Source: Actinomycetes bacterium (GTDB lineage Bacteria > Actinomycetota > Acidimicrobiia > Acidimicrobiales > Bog-793). From it: DNA of 11,449 bases. Positions 6,318-11,449 of this stretch are shown here, piece after piece. Position 1 is the first letter of the stretch. Each line of letters opens with the position of its first letter. Location of the stretch: NCBI GenBank assembly GCA_021823365.1, contig JAKAOD010000047.1:1-11449 (forward strand). Direction: 5' to 3'. A program made the translations under genes and the position numbers. The notes under the pieces are model-generated. The model had not been told where the DNA came from. It saw only the letters and a program-made list of their open reading frames with translations, and ran no database searches.

Positions 6318-7337
6318 TCATTCGTAAAGGACGCAGCGGACTTGGTGCCCGGAGCCGACCTGGCGCCACTCGGGGAGGGTCGCTGAGCACTCCTTGCGCG
6401 CTCGCGGACAGCGCGGTGCGAACGGGCAGCCGCCCGGCAGGCTGGTCAGGTCTGGTGGGTCACCACGCGCCTCGAAGCGCCTGCCCGCGCCGAACTGGCT
6501 CGCCGGGTCCGGGGCCGCGCGGCGGAGCAACTGCGTGTAGGGGTGCCGGGGCTCGCCCATGACCTGTTCCGAAGGGCCCACCTCGACGAGGTGGCCGGCG
6601 TACATGATCGCGATCCGGTCGCTCATGTACGAGGCGCCAGCGAGGTCGTGCGTCACGAACAGGAGCGACAGCGACTCGGCCTGCTGGAGGTCGAGCAGCA
6701 GGTTCATGATGCTCAGCCTGATCGACACGTCGAGCATCGAGGTCGGCTCGTCTGCGAGCAGCAACGCAGGCCGCGCCGCCAGTGCGCGTGCCACCCCCAC
6801 CCGCTGGCGCTGGCCGCCGGAAAGCTGGTACGGATACCGCCGTAGGAAGTCCTGCGGGGGCACCAACCCAACTCGCGTCAGCAGCTGCTCGACGGACTCC
6901 GCCTCGGTGCTCTTCGGCACCACGTTGAAGGTCCGGAGCGGGCGCGAGACGCTGTAGCGGATCGTGTGGAGCGGGTCGAGAGAGGTGTAGGGGTCCTGGA
7001 AGATCATCTGGACATGGCTCCGGTGCTGCCGGAGGCGCCGTTGGTTGAGCTTCGTCGGGACTGGGTCCCCGAGCAAGCGGATCTCGCCGGAAGTTGGCCG
7101 CTCGAGGAGGGCCACGGTGCGCGCAAAGGTCGTCTTGCCCGACCCTGACTCTCCGACGAGCCCGAGCACCTCGGCTCGCTGGACGGCGAGATCGACCCCG
7201 GACAGCGCCCGCACGACTGTGGCCTTCCCGAGCCGACCCACCGTGTAGGTCTTGGTGAGCCCCTTCACCTCGAGCACAGGCGCCCCGCCTCGCCCGTGCC
7301 CGGCCTCGAGATCCTCGCCCACCTGCGTGCTAACCAC
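6318..7337 (-). CDS. Opp/Dpp-type ABC transporter ATP-binding protein (DppF/OppF-like)
   Basis: Second ATPase of the transporter, about 339 residues. With numbering from GTG 7337: Walker A GESGSGKT at 62-69, Q-loop in MIFQDPYTSLDP near 111-122, signature LSGGQRQR at 172-179, Walker B LLLADEP at 192-198, H-loop His in FVTHD at 230. The C-terminal oligo_HPY region (HPYTQLL, GCPFAPRCP) has four cysteines at 304, 310, 317 and 335, the set that can bind an iron-sulfur cluster in DppD/DppF-type ATPases. HPYTQLL plus the T.SLP.GCPF.PRC pattern identify the Opp/Dpp class. The start is uncertain: GTG 7337 overlaps the preceding gene by 8 nt; GTG 7322 and GTG 7277 (GAGGCGGGG upstream) are alternatives, while ATG 7424 would overlap by 95 nt and adds an antisense-like leader. 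Confidence 0.93.
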   Translation of the reverse strand: MVSTQVGEDLEAGHGRGGAPVLEVKGLTKTYTVGRLGKATVVRALSGVDLAVQRAEVLGLVGESGSGKTTFARTVALLERPTSGEIRLLGDPVPTKLNQRRLRQHRSHVQMIFQDPYTSLDPLHTIRYSVSRPLRTFNVVPKSTEAESVEQLLTRVGLVPPQDFLRRYPYQLSGGQRQRVGVARALAARPALLLADEPTSMLDVSIRLSIMNLLLDLQQAESLSLLFVTHDLAGASYMSDRIAIMYAGHLVEVGPSEQVMGEPRHPYTQLLRRAAPDPASQFGAGRRFEARGDPPDLTSLPGGCPFAPRCPRARKECSATLPEWRQVGSGHQVRCVLYE

Positions 7338-8379
7338 CGGACGCCAACCGGTCTTCCTGGTCGTCCTCGAGGTCTTCCATGCCGGCTCCGGCCGAGACGT
7401 CGGTCGGAGCTGCCGAGCCTGCATAGAGGTGGCAGGCCACGCGGCGCACTTTCCCGGTCACCGCGTCGGGCGGCTCGATCATGTCGCAGGTCCCCGCGAT
7501 CATCTTCGGGCAGCGCGGGGCGAAAGCACAGCCCTGTGGCAGCTGACGGAGGTCCGGCGGCTGCCCGGCGAGCCCCTCCAAGCGTTTGCGCTGACCACCC
7601 ACTGGAGGGAAGGCGTGCATGAGCGCTTCGGTGTAAGGGTGTTCTGGGCTCTCGTAGAGGGCGTGCGCCGGCGCCTCTTCGACGATCGCACCGGCGTACA
7701 TGATCGCGATCCTGTCCGCGATCTCGACCAGGAGCGACAAGTCATGGGTGATGAAGACGACGCCAAAGCCGAGCTCGTGGCGGAAGTCGTCCAGCATCTG
7801 GATGATCGACCGCTGTACGACGACGTCGAGAGCGGTCGTCGGCTCGTCTAAGAAGAGCAACTTTGGCCGGAGCGCGAGCGCGAGGGCGATCACGGCTCGC
7901 TGGCGCATGCCGCCGGAAAGCTGGTGCGGGTACGCATCGAGGAACCGTTCCGGGAGCTTCACACTGGCGAACATCTCCTCGGCACGTGCCGATGCCTGCT
8001 CGGCCGAAGCGATGCCGTGGAACTTCATGGCGTCGCGGAATTGCTCGCGAATGCGCGCGACGGGGTTGAGGACGTTCATCGACGCCTGGAACACCATCGA
8101 GATCTCGGCCAAGCGAAGGGCCCTCAGCTCTTCTGTGGAGAGCCGCATCAGGTCGGTTCCCCGGAAGAGCACCTGCCCTGATAGCACCCGCCCAGGCGGC
8201 TCGAGCAGCCCCGCAGCCGCAAAGGCAAGCGTGCTCTTCCCACAGCCGGACTCACCGGCGAGGCCCACGACCTCCCCGTCGGCGACGCTCAGGCTCACAC
8301 CCCGCACGATCGTCGTCACGTCGTGCTCATCCCATCCGTATCCGACGCGAAGGTCCCGGACCTCGAGCAGCGGGCCCAA
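7330..8379 (-). CDS. Opp/Dpp-type ABC transporter ATP-binding protein (DppD/OppD-like)
   Basis: First ATPase of the transporter, 349 residues. Walker A GESGCGKS at 42-49, Q-loop in MVFQASMNVLNP near 95-106, signature LSGGMRQR at 154-161, Walker B LLFLDEP at 174-180, H-loop His212, then the oligo_HPY tail with HPYTEAL and cysteines at 284, 290, 298 and 316. The start is a TTG at 8379: AGGAGG lies 8 nt upstream and the permease stop ends just 2 nt before it, and the product then begins MGPLLEVRDLRVGY as expected for the family. The open frame runs on upstream to 9225, but that extension is an out-of-frame reading of the permease gene. The last 25 residues (SAGAGMEDLEDDQEDRLASG) are an acidic tail without family similarity. 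Confidence 0.93.
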   Translation of the reverse strand: MGPLLEVRDLRVGYGWDEHDVTTIVRGVSLSVADGEVVGLAGESGCGKSTLAFAAAGLLEPPGRVLSGQVLFRGTDLMRLSTEELRALRLAEISMVFQASMNVLNPVARIREQFRDAMKFHGIASAEQASARAEEMFASVKLPERFLDAYPHQLSGGMRQRAVIALALALRPKLLFLDEPTTALDVVVQRSIIQMLDDFRHELGFGVVFITHDLSLLVEIADRIAIMYAGAIVEEAPAHALYESPEHPYTEALMHAFPPVGGQRKRLEGLAGQPPDLRQLPQGCAFAPRCPKMIAGTCDMIEPPDAVTGKVRRVACHLYAGSAAPTDVSAGAGMEDLEDDQEDRLASGG

Positions 8380-8381
8380 TC

Positions 8382-9209
8382 TCAGTTCCTCCTGAGGCGA
8401 GGGTCCGCGACCTCGTCGACGGCGAAGTTGAGCAGCCCGAAGCCTGTGCCGAGGAGCAGGATGCAGAGGCCAGGCAGAAGGAGATAGATCCACCCACCAA
8501 GGAGCATCGCGTTCGCGCTCTGCGCCCAATAGAGCATCGTCCCCCAGGAGACCGCGTTGATGTTGCCGAGGCCCAAGAAGTCGAGGCCCGCCTCGGCCAG
8601 CACCGCGTACAGCGCCGCGCCGAAGAAGTTCGCGACGAGCACCCCGAACATGTTCGGGACGATGTTGAACAGCACGATGTGCCAGCGGCTCTCCCCCGAC
8701 ATGCGGGCCGCCTCCACAAAGGGCCGGTCCCGGAGCGCGATCGCCTGGGATCGGAGCACTCTCGCGCCCCAGGCCCACCCGGTGATGACCAGGACCGCGA
8801 TGATCACCGAGATCCCCTTGGTCGTCACGTAGGAGGTGATCACGATCAGGAGAACGAGGCTTGGGAGGACGAGGAACACGTTGGTCACCGACGAGAGCAC
8901 GGCGTCCACGTAGCCTCCGGCGTACCCGGAGAACACCCCCATCAAGAGCTGGATGACCGTGATGATGGCGCCGGTTATCAACCCGACCTCGAGGCTGTCG
9001 CGGGACCCGTACACGAGTTGTGAGAACACGTCTTGGCCCTGTGGCGTCGTGCCGAGCAAGTGCTTGGCGCTGACGCCGAGCATCGGCACGAAGTTGATGT
9101 CTGTCGGTGAATAAGGGGCGATCACCGGGGCCAGCAGGGCTACTAGCCCGAAGAAGAGGAGGATCCCCGCGCCGGTGAGCGCGCGCCGGTTGTGCAGGAG
9201 CGCGCTCAT
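8382..9209 (-). CDS. Opp/Dpp-type ABC transporter permease (DppC/OppC-like)
   Basis: Inner-membrane permease, 275 residues. It starts with a membrane segment at about 12-32, followed by the OppC-type N-terminal stretch ending LGTTPQGQDVFSQLVYGSR (52-70), then about five further membrane helices (roughly 73-97, 105-128, 133-150, 186-205 and 238-262). The cytoplasmic EAA loop that docks on the ATPase is at 166-185 (EAARMSGESRWHIVLFNIVP), and FLGLG at 211-215 is typical of OppC/DppC. The ATG overlaps the stop of the preceding permease by 4 nt (ATGA), and its own stop is 2 nt before the ATPase TTG, so the three genes are translationally coupled. Substrate class (peptide, nickel or oligosaccharide) is not encoded in permease motifs; context favours sugar. 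Confidence 0.95.
   Translation of the reverse strand: MSALLHNRRALTGAGILLFFGLVALLAPVIAPYSPTDINFVPMLGVSAKHLLGTTPQGQDVFSQLVYGSRDSLEVGLITGAIITVIQLLMGVFSGYAGGYVDAVLSSVTNVFLVLPSLVLLIVITSYVTTKGISVIIAVLVITGWAWGARVLRSQAIALRDRPFVEAARMSGESRWHIVLFNIVPNMFGVLVANFFGAALYAVLAEAGLDFLGLGNINAVSWGTMLYWAQSANAMLLGGWIYLLLPGLCILLLGTGFGLLNFAVDEVADPRLRRN
8388..8393 (-). promoter_or_regulatory. Ribosome-binding site for the TTG-started ATPase
   Basis: AGGAGG on the minus strand, inside the last codons of the permease gene, 8 nt before TTG 8379. No ATG or GTG near it is in frame, so it fixes the unusual TTG start. Confidence 0.75.
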
Positions 9210-10192
9210 GAGCGGTTCTCCACACGGATGCGCGGGTCGAGGAGCACGTAGAGGAGGTCAGCGAGGAAATTGGCTATCAGCACGCCCACCACGATCACGA
9301 GGAAGATCCCCTGCATCAGCGGGTAGTCAAGGCTCGTCACGGCCTGGTAGAGGAGATAGGCGATGCCCGGGTAGTCGAAGACGTACTCGATGAAGATCGC
9401 GCCGGCCACGACGAATCCAAGGGCGAGCGCGAAGGAGGTGAAGCTCGGCAGGATGGCGTTGCGCGCCGCGTAGCGCGCGGCGACCACGCGGTCGGGCAAC
9501 CCCTTCGCGCGGGCGAACTTCACGAAGTCATCGGAGAGGACGGTGATCGTCGTGTTGCGCATCAAGATGATGTAGCCGCCCATGGACACAGCCGTCAGGG
9601 TGAGAGCAGGGAGCGCCGCGTGGCTGATCACGGCGCCGAACCCCGACACGCTTGCCAGCCCCTGGCCGCCGGCCGTCCCGCCCGCGATAGGGAACCAGCC
9701 GAGCCTGTAGGCGAACACGTACAGCACCAGCAAGCCGATCCAGAAGACCGGCATCGCCCCGAGCATCACGCCCATCGGCACCATGATGCTGTCGAAGGCC
9801 TTGCCGCGGTGCCAGGCGGCCAGCGCGCCGATCGCCGTGCCGAAGACAAAGGCGATCACCGTCGCGAAGCCAACGAGGCCGAGCGTCCACGGCAACGCCT
9901 GGCCGATGAGCGTCGTCACCTTCTCGGGGAAGTACGTGAGCGACACCCCGAGCTGCCCGGTGAGCGTGTGCCCGATATAGGTGAAGTACTGCGCCAGGGC
10001 GCCCTGCTTCGTCTTCAGGCCAAACGCGATCTCGAGGGCGTTGGCGGCCTGAGGGGTCAGCCTGCCCTGGTAGCGGGAGAGCATCGTCTCGACCGGGTTG
10101 CCGGGCATCAACCGGGGCAGCACGAAGTTGAACGTCAGCGCCGCCCACGCGGTGAGCAGCAGCAACCCTACGCGGCGAGCAAGGTACCGCAC
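9206..10192 (-). CDS. Opp/Dpp-type ABC transporter permease (DppB/OppB-like)
   Basis: Inner-membrane permease, 328 residues, typical of DppB/OppB. The N-terminal signature MRYLARRVGLLLLTAW with FVLPRLMPGNPVE (23-35) is followed by the periplasmic region and about five more membrane helices (roughly 101-127, 136-163, 188-212, 250-270 and 295-317). The EAA loop is at 227-249 (ARAKGLPDRVVAARYAARNA), and the protein ends with the family LLYVLLDPRIRV. The GTG start at 10192 has GAGAGAGG about 8 nt upstream. It is the first gene after the binding protein, from which it is separated by 152 nt containing a strong stem-loop; its stop overlaps the next permease start. Confidence 0.95.
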   Translation of the reverse strand: MRYLARRVGLLLLTAWAALTFNFVLPRLMPGNPVETMLSRYQGRLTPQAANALEIAFGLKTKQGALAQYFTYIGHTLTGQLGVSLTYFPEKVTTLIGQALPWTLGLVGFATVIAFVFGTAIGALAAWHRGKAFDSIMVPMGVMLGAMPVFWIGLLVLYVFAYRLGWFPIAGGTAGGQGLASVSGFGAVISHAALPALTLTAVSMGGYIILMRNTTITVLSDDFVKFARAKGLPDRVVAARYAARNAILPSFTSFALALGFVVAGAIFIEYVFDYPGIAYLLYQAVTSLDYPLMQGIFLVIVVGVLIANFLADLLYVLLDPRIRVENRS

Positions 10193-10256
10193 AGCTTCAG
10201 CCTCTCTCGCCGTTGGTTCCGGTCTCGGTCCGAGTCAGCGCTACCCATTATATGAC

Positions 10257-10292
10257 CATTGCAGGGCCCGCCTATCGGCGGGCCCTGCAATG
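10257..10292 (-). terminator. Strong stem-loop between binding-protein and permease genes
   Basis: Perfect 16-bp inverted repeat, CATTGCAGGGCCCGCC and its reverse complement, around a 4-nt loop (10273-10276). It lies about 50 nt after the stop of the binding-protein gene and 65 nt before the permease GTG. On the minus strand the bases after the stem are GTCATATAATGGG, without a T-tract, so it is not a textbook intrinsic terminator. A partial terminator or an mRNA-end stabiliser giving more binding protein than permease is the likely role. Because the stem is symmetric, strand is assigned from the genes. Confidence 0.7.
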
Positions 10293-10344
10293 CCGGGACC
10301 TGACCAGCATCACTTGTGCGGCCATCCCCCACTCCGGCTTCGGC

Positions 10345-11449
10345 CTACTTGAGGTGCACGTTCAGGTAGTACATCTCGCCGCCGCCGCCGAAGGTGTCGC
10401 CCGCGTCACCCTCGTTGTAGGGGTTGGACGGGCTCGGCCAACCGGTAAATGACTTCGTCGAGTAGTCCAAGAAGTTCGGTCGACCCGTGAGCGCCACGAC
10501 CGGGACGTTGCTGAGGACCGCCTTCTCGATCGTCACCATGGCGGCCTTCTGGGTAGGCAGGTCAGTCGTCGTCGCGTACTTGGTCAGCGCCGAGGTGATC
10601 GCGGGGCTCGTGAAGCGCTCCCAGTTGGTCGAGGCAGACTTGCCGACCGGCGCCGTGTTGTTCGGTGACAGCAGGTAGTAGTACTCGTAGTACGGCGTCA
10701 CGTTGTTGCCGTTGCCCCAACTGATCATCATCGCGTAGTGCCCGTAGTCCTGCGTGGACGCGTAGGTCGAGTACGGCTGCGCGTCGATCGTGGTGTGGAT
10801 CCCCAGGGGGAGCAGCTCTTGGCCGATGGTCTGTGCCATCGAGGCGAAGTCCGACCAGCCGGCACCCACCAGGATCCCGAACGAGGGGAGCGCCTTGCCA
10901 CCGGGGGCCTCCAACGAGCCGTTCACCAGCTTGTACCCGTGAGACTCAAGCAGCTTCAACGCACCCGTCGGGTCGTACTTCCACTCCATGCTGCTCAGCG
11001 ACGTCGGGACCCACTCCTTCTGCTGACCAGGGGTGACACCGGTCTCGAGCAGGCCATTCCCCGGAGGGATCGCGCCGAAGTAGGCACGTTCGGCCACGAC
11101 GTTGTCGTTGATCGCCATCGCCACGGCCTCGCGGAAGTAGAGGTCGTTGAACGGAGCGACAGCGGTGTTCATGTAGAGGAAGTTGAAGCCGGTCACCGGC
11201 CACCAGAAGTGGTTCGTTGCGGGGCTTGCGGCGACAAAGCTCTTGCTCGGGTCGGTGATCGCGTCGTAGGTGAAGGCGGCGTCGCCCTTCATCACGAGTA
11301 GCTGGGCAGTGGAGTTGGACTTCACCGCCGCCATCGTCACCTCGCTCAGGTGTGGCTCACCGGGCATCCAGTAGTGAGGGTTCTTCACGTAGGTGACCTC
11401 GGTGTTGCTGTAGGACTTGAGCAGGAACGGACCGGTCCCGACCGGGTTC
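10345..11449 (-). CDS. ABC transporter solute-binding protein, family 5, C-terminal part (N-terminus outside window)
   Basis: Extracytoplasmic solute-binding protein of the SBP family 5 (peptide/nickel/oligosaccharide type). The frame is open to the window edge; 367 C-terminal residues are visible, starting NPVGTGPFLLKSYSN, the classic NP.GTGPY.. motif, then VKNPHYW, FNDLYFREAVAMAIND (the R.A...AID motif), and TGALKLLESHGY. The signal peptide and lipobox are beyond the edge. The C-terminal lobe is rich in aromatics (TPYYEYYYLLSP, GWPSPSNPYNEG, MYYLNVHLK), which is usual in Opp-like proteins that bind oligosaccharides; combined with the downstream GH1 gene I infer a sugar ligand, but a peptide ligand is not excluded. 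It is the first visible gene of the minus-strand operon. Confidence 0.95.
   Translation of the reverse strand, partial: NPVGTGPFLLKSYSNTEVTYVKNPHYWMPGEPHLSEVTMAAVKSNSTAQLLVMKGDAAFTYDAITDPSKSFVAASPATNHFWWPVTGFNFLYMNTAVAPFNDLYFREAVAMAINDNVVAERAYFGAIPPGNGLLETGVTPGQQKEWVPTSLSSMEWKYDPTGALKLLESHGYKLVNGSLEAPGGKALPSFGILVGAGWSDFASMAQTIGQELLPLGIHTTIDAQPYSTYASTQDYGHYAMMISWGNGNNVTPYYEYYYLLSPNNTAPVGKSASTNWERFTSPAITSALTKYATTTDLPTQKAAMVTIEKAVLSNVPVVALTGRPNFLDYSTKSFTGWPSPSNPYNEGDAGDTFGGGGEMYYLNVHLK

Noticed and set aside
5322..6386. Plus-strand open frame of 354 codons antisense to the GH1 gene
   Set aside because: Its mirror strand encodes a complete GH1 enzyme with catalytic motifs. Long antisense frames are expected in high-GC coding DNA.
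8380..9225. Upstream part of a long minus-strand open frame (7330-9225, 631 codons)
   Set aside because: This part is an out-of-frame reading of the DppC-like permease gene: Arg/His/Pro-rich, without family motifs. The real ATPase starts at TTG 8379.

Overview
The window is GC-rich throughout. It uses GTG and TTG starts with strong Shine-Dalgarno sequences, packs genes tightly, and carries a GAAC-N4-GTTC operator-like palindrome. This fits a high-GC actinobacterium (an Acidimicrobiia- or Thermoleophilia-like lineage is possible, but that is a guess from style, not a search). No rRNA, tRNA, CRISPR array, insertion sequence or integrase was seen.

Layout. (1) 1-1092, plus strand: the 3' end of a D-2-hydroxyacid dehydrogenase gene, overlapping by 4 nt an SDR oxidoreductase gene; together they look like the end of a small-acid or alcohol catabolic operon. 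(2) 1199-2664, minus strand: a membrane-anchored hypothetical protein, a 55-residue hydrophilic small ORF with a strong ribosome-binding site, a 229-nt gap holding a LexA/SOS-type palindrome, and a DUF488 gene. (3) 2728-4107: an accessory-looking patch with a Vsr/DUF559-type PD-(D/E)XK nuclease (minus), a divergent 85-residue DUF7662-like gene (plus) and a frameshifted, truncated dGTPase relic (minus). (4) 4224-11449, minus strand: a coherent operon read from the right edge leftwards: solute-binding protein (cut by the window edge), a 16-bp perfect stem-loop, two permeases, two ATPases, a GH1 beta-glycosidase and a secreted hypothetical protein.

How the genes work together. The transporter genes are of the oligopeptide/dipeptide (Opp/Dpp) class, with the cysteine-rich oligo_HPY tails on both ATPases, but the gene that follows them is a complete GH1 enzyme with no signal peptide. 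The simplest reading is import of a beta-linked oligosaccharide or glucoside followed by cytoplasmic hydrolysis, as known for Opp-like sugar importers of Thermotoga and some archaea. The binding-protein gene is separated from the permease genes by the stem-loop, a layout that commonly gives more binding protein than membrane components.

I did not find a clearly new multi-gene system. The observations most worth checking are the SOS-like operator near DUF488, the unlisted small ORF, the nuclease/DUF7662 divergent pair beside a decayed dGTPase, and the Opp-type transporter plus GH1 operon with its stem-loop.
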